A stretch of 64,000 bases of DNA from Arthrobacter sp. ok362 (GTDB lineage: Bacteria; Actinomycetota; Actinomycetes; Actinomycetales; Micrococcaceae). The stretch is from contig NZ_FNGC01000004.1 of assembly GCF_900102785.1 (NCBI RefSeq), positions 186,001-250,000 of the forward strand, written 5' to 3'. Position 1 is the first letter of the stretch, and the number at the start of each line of letters is the position of its first letter. This document shows positions 36,961-45,811 of this stretch, in pieces. A program made the position numbers and the translations under genes. The notes under the pieces were generated by a model. The model saw nothing but the letters and a program-made list of their open reading frames with translations, searched no databases and was not told the origin of the DNA.

Positions 36961-38172
36961 GTGGCCTTGACGTCGCCGGTTTCGTCGAGCGAACCGCTGG
37001 GGCCACACGGATGGCGCTCTCGCCCGCGCATCACAGACCTCGTGGTCGCCGCCGCCTACACGGCGCCGGCCCTGGCGGCAGCCATCGCCTTCCGCGGTCA
37101 CGAGGCTGAAGGCCCAGGCTTCGTTCTTCCGTTGCTCGCGGTGGCGGCTTCCGGCACTGCACTGTTGTTCCGTCGGCAAGCCCCGATGTCGTCGTTGGCT
37201 GCCACCGCCGGCATCATGCTCATCACGTTCTCGGTTCCGGCGAGCTTCGCAGCGGTGGCGACAGCCATGGCGCTGTACGCCGTCGCCGTCTACCGGTCCG
37301 CGCGGCACGCCGTCTTTGCCCTCCTGGGCACCAGTGCAATGCTCCTTCTCTCCGCGGTCCTGCAGCCCCGGTCGCTGATTGACCTTGGCCAAGCCCTCCA
37401 GGCGATTGCCGTACTAGTGATCGCGACTCTGATCGGCCTGAACGTACGCACGCGCCGCGGCTACGTGAGCGCCCTCGTGGACCGTGCAGACCGGCTGATG
37501 CGTGAACGGGAGCATCTGGCCAGCATCGCGGCCGCCGCGGAGCGCAACGCGATCGCTCGGGAGATGCACGACATTGTCTCGCATGGATTGGCTGTGATGA
37601 TTTCCCTGGCCCATGGTTCTGCCGAGATCGCCTCCACTGATCCTGCCCGCGCCGTCCAAGCGATGCGCCAAGTCGCCGAGACGGGGCGCGTGGCGGTAGC
37701 GGACATGCGCCGGATGCTCGGAGTTCTGAATGAAGGCACTACCGGGGAGTTGGCCGGCGCGATAGCACCCTCTCCCGGGGTGGGGGATATTTCCGATTTG
37801 GTGGGGCTCTTCCGTTCCGCGGGCCTTCCTGTGGTTCTGCAGTCGGCCGGTGTTCCTCCGGCCGATCCCGGAATCCAACTGGCTATCTACCGGGTCGTCC
37901 AGGAAGGGCTCACTAATGCGCTTAAGTACGCGAGAGCAGCAACAGCGGTCACGGTTCGTACACAGTTCAGCCTGCAGCCGATCTTGGTCTCGGTGACCGA
38001 CGATGGGCAACCGGAGGTTGCCCATGCCGACCATGCTGGGCGGGGCGTCGCGGGAATGCGTGAGCGCGTCGCACTGTACGGCGGCACGCTGCGCGCGGGT
38101 CCTCTGACCAACGGTGGGTGGTCCGTGACCGCCCGGTTCCCGCCGCAGAAGGGAGCCCCATGGCAACGGTAG
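36961..38172 (+). CDS. NarL-type sensor histidine kinase
   Basis: A 403-aa membrane kinase. Residues about 25-160 contain four to five TM segments with almost no extracytoplasmic loop, so it probably senses the membrane or something inside it. HisKA_3 follows (NAIAREMHDIVSHGLAVMI, phospho-acceptor H203) and a C-terminal HATPase domain (YRVVQEGLTNALKYA, SVTDDGQPEV, GRGVAGMRERVALYGG). GTG start at 36961. The stop overlaps the regulator start by 13 bp, so the two are translationally coupled. Confidence 0.92.
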   Translation: MALTSPVSSSEPLGPHGWRSRPRITDLVVAAAYTAPALAAAIAFRGHEAEGPGFVLPLLAVAASGTALLFRRQAPMSSLAATAGIMLITFSVPASFAAVATAMALYAVAVYRSARHAVFALLGTSAMLLLSAVLQPRSLIDLGQALQAIAVLVIATLIGLNVRTRRGYVSALVDRADRLMREREHLASIAAAAERNAIAREMHDIVSHGLAVMISLAHGSAEIASTDPARAVQAMRQVAETGRVAVADMRRMLGVLNEGTTGELAGAIAPSPGVGDISDLVGLFRSAGLPVVLQSAGVPPADPGIQLAIYRVVQEGLTNALKYARAATAVTVRTQFSLQPILVSVTDDGQPEVAHADHAGRGVAGMRERVALYGGTLRAGPLTNGGWSVTARFPPQKGAPWQR

Positions 38173-38858
38173 CTGCCTCGCCCACGCGCCCGATCCGGGT
38201 GTTGCTCGTTGATGACCAGACACTCGTCCGAATGGGATTCCGCATGGTGCTGGATGCCCAGGACGGGGTGGAAGTCGCCGGCGAAGCCGCTGACGGCAGG
38301 ATCGGCATCGACATGTGCCGCCGTCTGGCACCGGACGTGGTGCTGATGGATGTGCGGATGCCAGACACGGACGGCATCGCCGCGACCCGGCGCATTGTCG
38401 AGGAGTGCCCGCAGTCACGGGTCATTGTCCTCACAACATTCGATCTCGACGAGTATGCCTTTGGGGCACTCCGGGCGGGTGCCAGTGGTTTTTTGCTCAA
38501 GGATGTCGGGCCAGCTGAGTTGCTCGCCTCCATTAGGGCCGTCGCGGGAGGTGACGCCGCCATCTCCTCCAGGGTCAGCCGCCGGATGCTGGACCTCTTC
38601 AGCCAAAGGCTTCCCTCCGGTCCCCCCGCCGCGGGCGACGAAGCCGTTGCAGTCCTGACACCCAGGGAACTGGAAATACTTTCGGCCATCGCTGGGGGAC
38701 TTACCAATACCGAGATCGGGGAACGACTGGTCGTGGCGGAATCAACGGTGAAAACCCACGTGGGCCGCATCCTTATGAAACTCGGGCTGCGCGACCGTGT
38801 GCATGCCGTCATTTTCGCCTACGAACACGGCTTGGCCAGCTACCGGCGGCCGAACTAA
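38160..38858 (+). CDS. NarL/FixJ family response regulator
   Basis: A 232-aa regulator. The receiver domain (RVLLVDDQTLVRMGF; acidic D18/D19, phospho-acceptor D64 in VLMDVRMPDTDG; K116-type Lys in FLLKDVGPAELL) is joined to a LuxR-type HTH (LTPRELEILSAIAGGLTNTEIGERLVVAESTVKTHVGRILMK). AAGGGAG precedes the ATG inside the kinase gene end. Its cognate kinase is the preceding gene. The targets are unknown. Confidence 0.93.
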   Translation: MATVAASPTRPIRVLLVDDQTLVRMGFRMVLDAQDGVEVAGEAADGRIGIDMCRRLAPDVVLMDVRMPDTDGIAATRRIVEECPQSRVIVLTTFDLDEYAFGALRAGASGFLLKDVGPAELLASIRAVAGGDAAISSRVSRRMLDLFSQRLPSGPPAAGDEAVAVLTPRELEILSAIAGGLTNTEIGERLVVAESTVKTHVGRILMKLGLRDRVHAVIFAYEHGLASYRRPN

Positions 38859-38958
38859 CTGTCGAGGTCCGACCCTGGCTGCTTGCCACAACGACCCGCA
38901 ATTGGGCCTCGTCGGGCGATGACACGGGCAGGAATGCGCCCTCAGGACAGCCGGCCGG

Positions 38959-39351
38959 TCAGGCCTGGGTCAACGCCTTGGCCTTGACAGCTTCGAACTC
39001 GCTCTGCGTCAGCGTGCCGGCGTCGAGGAGTTCCTTGGCCTTCGCGATTTCCTGGGTGGGGGATGCTTTGGCCACGGAGCGGATGTACTCGTTAGTGGCG
39101 GCCTGGGCCTGTTCTGCACCCTTGGCCTGGCGCTCGGCCATGCTCCGGCCCCGCGCGATCAGGTACACAAGAACCGTGAGGAACGGGACGAATACGAGGA
39201 ACACAATCCACACAGCCTTGAGCCAGCCGTTGAGATCCTTGTCCCGGAAAATGTCTGTGATAACTGCAAACAGTGCGAAAAGGTAGGCGACGAACGCGAA
39301 TCCCCAAAAGAACAGCCAAATGACGTTCCAGAATTGCTCCACGGGAGCCAT
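38959..39351 (-). CDS. PLDc_N/SHOCT small membrane protein (copy 1)
   Basis: A 130-aa protein with two TMs of the PLDc_N type (FWGFAFVAYLFALFAVITDIFR; WLKAVWIVFLVFVPFLTVLVYLI), a charged linker and a C-terminal SHOCT motif (IAKAKELLDAGTLTQSEFEAVKAKAL). SHOCT modules mediate oligomerisation. ATG at 39351 chosen; 39381 is an alternative. It is a close paralogue of the next gene downstream-in-window, 39494-39868, on the same strand. Confidence 0.85.
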   Translation of the reverse strand: MAPVEQFWNVIWLFFWGFAFVAYLFALFAVITDIFRDKDLNGWLKAVWIVFLVFVPFLTVLVYLIARGRSMAERQAKGAEQAQAATNEYIRSVAKASPTQEIAKAKELLDAGTLTQSEFEAVKAKALTQA

Positions 39352-39493
39352 CCTTTCGTTCTGAGGAAGCCCTGCTGGCATTCCTTACGCGCCAAGGTAG
39401 TCCTCCGGGATATCCGCCGTTAGGACCATAAGGCCCGTCTTTACCGAGGCGGAGCCCATATGCCGCCCGGATGCGGCTGCAGCCAGGCGCCGT

Positions 39494-39868
39494 CTACCCG
39501 AGCGCCCTGGCCTTGAGCATCTGGAATTCTTCGCCGGTGATTGTGCCTTCATCAAGGAGTTTCTTGGCCGCCGCGATCTGTTCCGCCGGGTTGGTGTTGG
39601 CGGTCCACCGGATGTATTCAGCCATGTCTTCCTTCGCGACGTCCTGCCTGGCGGATTGTCTGATGGTCATTTGCTGTCCGTAGAACATCAGGTAAGCCAG
39701 GCAACCGAGGAGCGGGAACAGCAGAACCCCTAGAATCCACAAGGCTTTTACCCACCCTGGCCGCAGGCTGTCGGCAAAGATGTCCCGGATGACGAGAAAG
39801 AGCAGGATTAAATACGCCGCAAACATGACGAACGAAAACATGAGCCAAATGACATCCCAAAATCCCAT
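39494..39868 (-). CDS. PLDc_N/SHOCT small membrane protein (copy 2)
   Basis: A 124-aa paralogue of the neighbouring gene: TMs MFSFVMFAAYLILLFLVIRDIF and WVKALWILGVLLFPLLGCLAYLMF, a linker, and the SHOCT end IAAAKKLLDEGTITGEEFQMLKARAL. Gene order and similarity indicate tandem duplication. Confidence 0.87.
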   Translation of the reverse strand: MGFWDVIWLMFSFVMFAAYLILLFLVIRDIFADSLRPGWVKALWILGVLLFPLLGCLAYLMFYGQQMTIRQSARQDVAKEDMAEYIRWTANTNPAEQIAAAKKLLDEGTITGEEFQMLKARALG

Positions 39869-40072
39869 GATCTTCGCCTTTCGCGAAACCTTTTTGAAGA
39901 GACATCGATGTGTTCAGCGGCGATGCCGGGCCGTGGGCGTGGCAGGCCACCATGCGCAAGTGCGACGCCGGGACCCGGTTCGGCACCAGCCTACGCACGG
40001 GGCACTCGTTGTCAACGAACTGGCCAATGAACTGTGGAGCCGGACCGCGTGGCGGACTTAGAGGTGGCGGGC

Positions 40073-40228
40073 CTAGAAGAAGTGCAGCTCACTGGCCGCG
40101 TCCGGGGATGGGTGTACCACGGGAGCTTGGCCGAGTTCGAGCAGGATGTCGTTAATGCTCAGCTGGCCGTCCAGCTGAGGATCCAGCTGCACCGGGACAA
40201 CAGCCTCCGGAACGGCGTCGCTACTCAT
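40073..40228 (-). CDS. Possible small acidic protein, 51 aa
   Basis: An ORF of 51 codons from the ATG at 40228, with an acidic, helical composition (QLDGQLSINDILLELGQAP in the middle) and an aromatic end (ELHFF). No clear ribosome site precedes it, and I know no family. It sits in the 200-bp gap between the SHOCT genes and the DUF/VOC gene. Low confidence. Confidence 0.35.
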   Translation of the reverse strand: MSSDAVPEAVVPVQLDPQLDGQLSINDILLELGQAPVVHPSPDAASELHFF

Positions 40229-40380
40229 GCCACGATCATATGTGCGGACCGTCCCTGAGCCCGGGGGCCACGCCGACCGGGGGTCAGCGGTGGGGCCGGC
40301 CGCTGCGCCGGATTCCTGCGCAGCCGGATTCCGCCGCGCCAAGCCAACCAGCGCTGGGGCGCCGGCGGCGGCGGGCGCCG

Positions 40381-40857
40381 TCAGGCGCCGTCGTAGGCCC
40401 TCTGAAGCGCGGCGATGTCCAGCTTGCGCATTCCGAGCATTGCCTGCATGGCGCGTTGGGCGCCGTCGGGATCGGGGCCACCGATCAGTTGCCCCAGCAC
40501 GGACGGCACAACCTGCCACGAGACCCCGTACCGGTCCTTGAGCCAACCGCACTGGCTTTCCTGGCCGCCGTCGGTCAGGGCCGACCAGTACCGGTCCACT
40601 TCTTCCTGCGACGCGCAGTCGATGACAAAGGACACCGCCTCCGTGAAGGTGAAGGTCGGTCCCCCGTTTAGCGCCGTGAAGGTGCGCCCGTCGAGCAGGA
40701 AGCGGACAGTGATGGCCTGGCCGGCCGGCCCGGGGCCGCCGTCGCCATACCGCGCGACGTCGAGGATTTTGCCGTCGTCGAAGATGGAGACGTAGTACTC
40801 GGCGGCTTCCTCGGCCTGGCTGTCGAACCACAGGCAGGTGGTGATTTTTTCGCTCAC
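40381..40857 (-). CDS. VOC / PhnB-like family protein (3-demethylubiquinone methyltransferase-like fold)
   Basis: A 158-aa protein of the PhnB/3-dmu-9_3-mt VOC branch: ITTCLWFDSQAEEAAEYYVSIF, FLLDGRTFTALNGGPTFTFTEAVSFVIDC, VDRYWSALTDGGQESQCGWLKDRYGVSWQVVP. The automatic methyltransferase name for this family is misleading; it is a glyoxalase-fold protein of unknown substrate. The frame is open to 40947, but the GTG at 40857 follows AAGGGGAG at the right distance and starts at the family N-terminus. Confidence 0.88.
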   Translation of the reverse strand: MSEKITTCLWFDSQAEEAAEYYVSIFDDGKILDVARYGDGGPGPAGQAITVRFLLDGRTFTALNGGPTFTFTEAVSFVIDCASQEEVDRYWSALTDGGQESQCGWLKDRYGVSWQVVPSVLGQLIGGPDPDGAQRAMQAMLGMRKLDIAALQRAYDGA

Positions 40858-40997
40858 AGCGCTCCCCTTGCGTTCGCCCGTGCCACCGGCTGGTCCGGCG
40901 GCGATCAGTGGCATGGGCCCGAGCCTAGCCTTACGGTGAGTTGGCACACAACGACCTCCGCCGCCCGGCCCATCCGGACGGGACTAGGCTTGGATGC

Positions 40998-41441
40998 ATG
41001 CCTTCTCCAACCCCCAGACTCCCCCGCCCGTCCGCCCAGGACGCTTCAAGTACCGGCCTCCGGCCCGCGCAGACAGCCGCCCTGGCAGCCTCCGCGGATG
41101 CGCTCCTGATACTGCTCTTCGCGGCGATTGGGCGCGACGCGCACCAGCGCGGAGACAATATCGCCGGCGTCTTTGCGACGGCGTGGCCGTTCCTGGCGGG
41201 CGCGGCACTGGCCTGGCTCGTCCTCCGGCTGTGGCATGACCCCCTCCGGGTGTGGCCGGCCGGCGTCGCCGTCTGGCTCGGGACCGTCGGCATCGGCATG
41301 ATTCTGCGAGCCGTCACCGGACAAACGGTGGTGCTGCCGTTCATCATCGTGGCCCTGCTGAGCCTGGGCGTTTTCCTCCTGGGTTACCGGCTTGTGGCCG
41401 CGGGCGTGCGGCGATTGCGTTCACGCCGCCGCCAGGGCTGA
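40998..41441 (+). CDS. DUF3054 family membrane protein
   Basis: A 147-aa protein with four hydrophobic segments and the family blocks DALLILLFAAIGRDAHQRG, FLAGAALAWLV, and WPAGVAVWLGTVGIGMILRAVTGQ. DUF3054 proteins occur across actinobacteria beside trpD/Lrp genes, as here, but their role is unknown. The ATG at 40998 is chosen; residues before it do not look conserved. Confidence 0.85.
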   Translation: MPSPTPRLPRPSAQDASSTGLRPAQTAALAASADALLILLFAAIGRDAHQRGDNIAGVFATAWPFLAGAALAWLVLRLWHDPLRVWPAGVAVWLGTVGIGMILRAVTGQTVVLPFIIVALLSLGVFLLGYRLVAAGVRRLRSRRRQG

Positions 41442-41528
41442 TGCACTAGGCTTGCAGAAGATGGCAGCGCCCGGCAAGGGCCGCCGACAGGCCCGCAAAC
41501 GGCGCAACCGATCCGGAAAGGCTCACAC

Positions 41529-41810
41529 GTGGTCACCGCATTCGTCCTGATCAAGACAGACGCTTCACGCATCCCGGAGACCGCCGAGGAAATCTCCGCC
41601 ATCGCCGGCATCAGCGAGGTCTATTCCGTCACGGGCGAGTGGGACCTGATCGCCATCGCCCGGGTCGCTAAGCACGAGGACCTGGCGGAAGTCATCGCGG
41701 ACAAGCTCTCGAAGGTCCGGGGCGTGGCCCACACCACCACGCAGATCGCCTTCCGCGCGTATTCACAGCACGACCTCGACGCGGCCTTCGCCCTCGGTTT
41801 CGAGCAGTAG
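41529..41810 (+). CDS. Stand-alone Lrp/AsnC ligand-binding (RAM) protein
   Basis: A 93-aa protein made only of the RAM domain of Lrp/AsnC regulators, without the HTH: VTAFVLIKTDASRIPETAEEISAI, VYSVTGEWDLIAIARVAKHEDLAEVI, and the amino-acid-binding region VRGVAHTTTQIAFRAYS. Such proteins bind amino acids or modulate Lrp oligomers. The GTG at 41529 follows GGAAAGG. The gene is convergent with trpD and ends at a strong hairpin. Confidence 0.9.
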   Translation: MVTAFVLIKTDASRIPETAEEISAIAGISEVYSVTGEWDLIAIARVAKHEDLAEVIADKLSKVRGVAHTTTQIAFRAYSQHDLDAAFALGFEQ

Positions 41811-41821
41811 CAGCCAGCAGC

Positions 41822-41867
41822 AAAATGGATGACGGGCCCGGCAGAATCTGCCGGGCCCGTCCATTTT
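41822..41867. terminator. Bidirectional terminator between the Lrp-like gene and trpD
   Basis: GACGGGCCCGGCAG (14 nt) and CTGCCGGGCCCGTC (14 nt) pair around an AAT loop, and AAAATGGA/TCCATTTT-like flanks add A- and T-runs on both sides, so it can end transcription of both convergent genes. Confidence 0.85.
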
Positions 41868-41914
41868 GCTCTGCGCCTTCCGTGCCTGCCTGGGGCGCGC
41901 TAGCCTGGTGCGCG

Positions 41915-42976
41915 CTAGGCGGTCTGCGACAAAGCGACCCACCGATCCAGCACCGCGGCCGCAGCACCGGATTCAATGGACTGCTCGGCGCGCTTGAACG
42001 CCGCGGCCATGCGCTCCGCCAGCGGACCCACGGCGTCGAGGTCGAACGCCACCAGCCCGGCCGCGGCATTGAGTAGCGCCGCATCACGGGCCGGCCCGGG
42101 TGCACCGCCCAGGACAGCCCGGACGACGGCGGCATTTGCCACGGCGTCACCGCCGCGCAGTTCCTCCAGCGTGGTCGTCCGGATGCCGAGGTCGCGCGGA
42201 TCAAACATCTCTTCCGCGACCTCACCATTGCGGATCTCCCACACCCGCGACGGGCCGGTGGTGGTGAGCTCATCCAAGCCGTCATTCCCGCGAAAAACCA
42301 GGCCGCGGCTGCCGCGCTTGGCCAGCACTCCGGCCACCAGTGGGGCCATCTGCTCATTGGCGACGCCCACGGCCGAGGCCTGGACATGGGCCGGGTTAAT
42401 CATGGGGCCAAGGAAGTTGAACGCCGTCGGAACGCCGAGTTCGCGGCGGGCGACGGCGGCATACCGCATCGAGGGGTGGAACACCTGGGCGAAGCAAAAC
42501 GTGATTCCCGCCTCTTCGGCATTGAGCGCCACGCGGGGAATGGGAAGATCCAGCCTGACGCCGAGGGCCTCCAGGACATCGGCGGATCCGGACGAGGACG
42601 ACGCCGCGCGGTTGCCGTGTTTGACTACCTTGGCACCCGCGCCGGCGGCGATGAGGGCGGCCATGGTGGAGATGTTGACCGTGTTCTGCTGATCGCCGCC
42701 TGTGCCGACGATGTCCAGCTTCTCACCGGCAATGTCTATGGGGTTGGCGTTGGAGATCATTGCCTCCACCAGGCCAGCCAGCTCATCCACGGTCTCGCCC
42801 TTGGAGCGCAGCGCCACCAGGAATCCCGCCACCTGCGCCGGCGTCGCCTCGCCGGACATGATGGAGTTCATGGCCCACTCGGTGCTCCCGGCGGTGAGAT
42901 CGGCGCCGCTGATGAGTGCGTTGATGAGCCTCGGCCATGTGTTGCCTGCCGCCTGTGCAGATGCCTGTGAAGTCAC
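41915..42976 (-). CDS. trpD: Anthranilate phosphoribosyltransferase
   Basis: Catalyses anthranilate + PRPP to phosphoribosyl-anthranilate, step 2 of tryptophan synthesis. At 353 aa it is the usual length. The glycine-rich PRPP motif is [16 protein letters not shown] (around 88-103), followed by [21 protein letters not shown] (anthranilate site) and [13 protein letters not shown]. The GTG at 42976 is immediately preceded by GGGAG, an unusually short spacing. It stands apart from other trp genes, next to ctaE, as in other Micrococcaceae. Confidence 0.95.
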   Translation of the reverse strand: MTSQASAQAAGNTWPRLINALISGADLTAGSTEWAMNSIMSGEATPAQVAGFLVALRSKGETVDELAGLVEAMISNANPIDIAGEKLDIVGTGGDQQNTVNISTMAALIAAGAGAKVVKHGNRAASSSSGSADVLEALGVRLDLPIPRVALNAEEAGITFCFAQVFHPSMRYAAVARRELGVPTAFNFLGPMINPAHVQASAVGVANEQMAPLVAGVLAKRGSRGLVFRGNDGLDELTTTGPSRVWEIRNGEVAEEMFDPRDLGIRTTTLEELRGGDAVANAAVVRAVLGGAPGPARDAALLNAAAGLVAFDLDAVGPLAERMAAAFKRAEQSIESGAAAAVLDRWVALSQTA

Positions 42977-43083
42977 CTCCCGATGCTATCGAGGTCGGCC
43001 CCGCAAAGACCAATGTGAACCCCTCCGGGAACTTTTCCGCGCGAATTCGCGTCTTTGTAGAAAAAGTCCTCCGAAAACGCGGT

Positions 43084-43112
43084 TTGCGTTGGGCAGGACG
43101 GACTTTTATAGA
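43084..43112 (+). promoter_or_regulatory. Putative ctaE-qcrCAB promoter
   Basis: TTGCGT (43084-43089), a 17-bp spacer and TATAGA (43107-43112) fit a sigma-70-like promoter. The start point would be within a few nucleotides of the ctaE GTG, so the mRNA is leaderless or nearly so. The DNA is AT-rich compared with its surroundings. Confidence 0.55.
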
Positions 43113-43123
43113 CATAATGTCTA
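43109..43123 (+). promoter_or_regulatory. Perfect 15-bp palindrome before ctaE
   Basis: TAGACAT-A-ATGTCTA (7+1+7) overlaps the proposed -10 element and start site and ends 1 bp before the GTG. Its position suggests a repressor operator for the whole bc1-ctaE operon. Confidence 0.55.
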
Positions 43124-43124
43124 T

Positions 43125-43763
43125 GTGACATCTGCGACCCATGCCCCCAGTACCCCGGCGCACCCGACGCTGAACCGCCCGAACATGGTTTCTGTTGGAA
43201 CCGTTGTGTGGCTGTCCAGTGAGTTGATGTTCTTCGCCGGTCTCTTCGCCATGTACTTCACACTCCGTTCGACTTCCGGACTGATGTGGGCCGATGAGAC
43301 AGCCAAGCTCAACTTCCCCTTTGCGCTCGTTAATACGATTGTCCTCGTGGCAAGTTCCTTTACTTGCCAGATGGGCGTCTTCGCTGCCGAACGGCTTCAG
43401 CCGCGCCGGACCGGCGGAGTTTTCAGCTTCACCCGCTGGGGGATGAACGGATGGTTCATCCTGACGTTCCTCATGGGTGCCTTCTTCGTGGCCGGTCAGA
43501 CGACCGAATACTCCATGCTCGTTTCCGAGCATGTGACGCTGTCCTCCAACGCCTACGGCTCGGCCTTCTACATAACGACGGGCTTCCACGGCCTGCACGT
43601 CATCGGCGGCCTGATTGCCTTCCTGCTCATCCTGGGCCGCTCCTTCGCCGCGAAGAAGTTCGGCCATTTTGAAGCAACCTCGGCGATTGTCACCTCGTAC
43701 TACTGGCACTTCGTGGATGTCGTCTGGATTGGCCTCTTCCTGGTCATCTACGTCCTCCAGTAG
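43125..43763 (+). CDS. ctaE: Cytochrome aa3 oxidase subunit III
   Basis: A 212-aa integral membrane subunit of the aa3 oxidase with five TM segments, the short actinobacterial form: [85 protein letters not shown], and the [21 protein letters not shown] end. A longer open frame upstream to 42702 is antisense to trpD and is rejected. The GTG at 43125 gives VTSATHAP, the usual N-terminus in this genus. It starts the operon with qcrCAB. Confidence 0.95.
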   Translation: MTSATHAPSTPAHPTLNRPNMVSVGTVVWLSSELMFFAGLFAMYFTLRSTSGLMWADETAKLNFPFALVNTIVLVASSFTCQMGVFAAERLQPRRTGGVFSFTRWGMNGWFILTFLMGAFFVAGQTTEYSMLVSEHVTLSSNAYGSAFYITTGFHGLHVIGGLIAFLLILGRSFAAKKFGHFEATSAIVTSYYWHFVDVVWIGLFLVIYVLQ

Positions 43764-43849
43764 CCAGCCTTGACTCTTTTTCTACAAGAGGCAGAATTTC
43801 AAGAAGCGGCTCCCGGAGCCACCGCAGGATCGAATAAAGGAACCACCAC

Positions 43850-44638
43850 GTGAAGGCACTCTCGCAGAAGCGACGTCACCCACTGGCAGCAATTGCACTG
43901 CTGCTGATGGGCCTCTTAGTCACGGGTGGGCTGTACGCCGTTGCCACCACCGTCAACCAGGCCAAGGCCGACACCACCACCTACAGCGCGAGCGACGTAG
44001 AGGAAGGCGGCAAGCTGTTCGCCGCCAACTGCGCCACCTGCCACGGCATGGGTGCCAGCGGCTCCCAGTCCGGGCCCTCGCTCGTGGGTGTCGGCGCCGC
44101 CGCGGTTGACTTCCAGGTCGGCACCGGCCGCATGCCCATGCAGATGAACGGCCCGCAGGCCCAACAGAAGCCCGCCCAGTTCAACGAGGAACAGACCAAG
44201 AAGCTGGCTGCTTACGTTGCCTCGCTCGGTCCTGGCCCGGCCATCCCCGAAGCTGGTGTCCTCGATGAGAAGGGCGACGCAGCCAAGGGTGGAGAGCTCT
44301 TCCGCACCAACTGCGCCATGTGCCACAACGCTGCCGCTGCCGGCGGTGCCCTCACCCGGGGCAAGTTCGCTCCGGCTCTCGCGGGCGTCTCCGGCCAGCA
44401 CATCTACGAAGCTATGGTCACCGGCCCCCAGAACATGCCGGTCTTCAATGACGCGAACATCTCCCCCGAGGGAAAACGCGACATCATCACCTTCCTCAAG
44501 CAGATCGAGTCCAACGGTTCACCCGGCGGCGCCGATCTTGGAGCTTTGGGACCGGTTTCCGAAGGTCTCTTTGTCTGGATTGCGGGCTTGGGCGTCATCA
44601 TCGCGTTCACCATCTGGCTCACATCCCGCACTTCCTAA
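43850..44638 (+). CDS. qcrC: Cytochrome bc1 complex di-heme cytochrome c subunit
   Basis: A 262-aa membrane-anchored cytochrome cc (QcrC) that replaces cytochrome c1 and soluble cytochrome c in actinobacteria and hands electrons to the aa3 oxidase in the supercomplex. N-terminal anchor at 11-33; heme motifs C61ATCH65 and C155AMCH159; axial Met candidates in MPMQMN and NMPVF; C-terminal TM (about 238-257). GTG start after AAAGGA. Between ctaE and qcrA. Confidence 0.96.
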   Translation: MKALSQKRRHPLAAIALLLMGLLVTGGLYAVATTVNQAKADTTTYSASDVEEGGKLFAANCATCHGMGASGSQSGPSLVGVGAAAVDFQVGTGRMPMQMNGPQAQQKPAQFNEEQTKKLAAYVASLGPGPAIPEAGVLDEKGDAAKGGELFRTNCAMCHNAAAAGGALTRGKFAPALAGVSGQHIYEAMVTGPQNMPVFNDANISPEGKRDIITFLKQIESNGSPGGADLGALGPVSEGLFVWIAGLGVIIAFTIWLTSRTS

Positions 44639-44737
44639 GCGGACCTTGCACCTGTAAGAATTTTCTGCTGACCCGTCAGCATTTGAATTGAAACCTAACT
44701 CGGCAGATGCCGAGACGAGAGAAGGATGAGGCGAATT

Positions 44738-45811
44738 ATGGGCAACCATAGTGACGGCAGTCCGAACAACTCGGGCACCGTAGCTACGGCTGGTCAGAAT
44801 GAGGTGGAGAAGTTCCAGGATCCTGGAATTCCCCCGCACCGTTTGCGCCTGGCTGACACGGACCCGAGGGCCGCAAAGAAAGCAGAACGGCAGGTAGCCC
44901 TTCTGTTTGGCACCTCGGTCGTTGGCACCCTGATATTCCTGGTGTCGTACTTCGCGATCGATCTGGGGAATGATTCCTCGGTCGCCACGATCCGTCTCCA
45001 GAATGCCCTGCTGGGCATCGGCACCGCGTTCGCGATGCTGGGAATCGGCACCGGCATCGTCCACTGGGCCAAGGCCCTCATGCCGGACCACGAGGTCTCG
45101 GAAGAGCGCCACGCGATCCGCACCGAGGAAGACCGCCAGGCTGCCGTCCGGATCGTTGATGACATCGTGGAAGAAACCGGCATCAAGCGCCGGCCGCTGA
45201 TCCGCAACACCCTGCTCGGCGCTGTCGCACTCGCACCCCTGCCGGCATTGGCCATCTTCGGTGACCTTGGCCCCCGGCCGGACTTCACGCTGTCCCACAC
45301 GCTGTGGGCGCCGGCCCCGGACGGCAAACTGAAGCGCCTTGCCCGCGACCCCGATGGCACCCCCATCAAGGCCGCGGACGTCACCATCGGCTCCGCTTTC
45401 CACGTCATCCCGGAAGGGCTGAACGAGCTGAGTGAAGGCAAGCTCAACGAGAAGGCCAAGTCTGTTGTCCTGCTCATGCGCCTGGACCCGGACGAGCTCC
45501 ACCCTTCCCCGGAACGCGCCGATTGGGCGTACAACGGCATCGTCGCGTACTCCAAGATCTGCACCCACGTTGGCTGCCCTGTTGCCCTGTACGAGCAGCA
45601 GACCCACCACCTGCTGTGCCCCTGCCACCAGTCAACCTTCGACCTGACGCAGCAATGCAAGGTTATCTTCGGCCCGGCCAGCCGCCCCCTCCCCCAGCTG
45701 CCTATCGCAGTTGACTCCGAGGGCTACCTGGTCGCCACGAGCGACTTCCATGAACCTGTTGGACCGACTTACTGGGAGCGTGAGCAGCATGTCCTCAACA
45801 ACAACGCCTGA
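44738..45811 (+). CDS. qcrA: Cytochrome bc1 complex Rieske iron-sulfur subunit
   Basis: A 357-aa Rieske protein with the extended actinobacterial N-terminus (three TMs at about 50-170) and a C-terminal 2Fe-2S domain with CTHVGC and CPCHQSTFD as cluster ligands. It takes electrons from quinol at the Qo site. Two ATGs are possible: 44726 has its SD directly touching it, so 44738, with GGATGAGG 8 nt upstream, is preferred. The gene overlaps qcrB by 23 bp. Confidence 0.95.
   Translation: MGNHSDGSPNNSGTVATAGQNEVEKFQDPGIPPHRLRLADTDPRAAKKAERQVALLFGTSVVGTLIFLVSYFAIDLGNDSSVATIRLQNALLGIGTAFAMLGIGTGIVHWAKALMPDHEVSEERHAIRTEEDRQAAVRIVDDIVEETGIKRRPLIRNTLLGAVALAPLPALAIFGDLGPRPDFTLSHTLWAPAPDGKLKRLARDPDGTPIKAADVTIGSAFHVIPEGLNELSEGKLNEKAKSVVLLMRLDPDELHPSPERADWAYNGIVAYSKICTHVGCPVALYEQQTHHLLCPCHQSTFDLTQQCKVIFGPASRPLPQLPIAVDSEGYLVATSDFHEPVGPTYWEREQHVLNNNA

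Noticed and set aside
42702..43124. Long N-terminal extension of ctaE
   Set aside because: It lies antisense to trpD; the CtaE family begins at the GTG at 43125.
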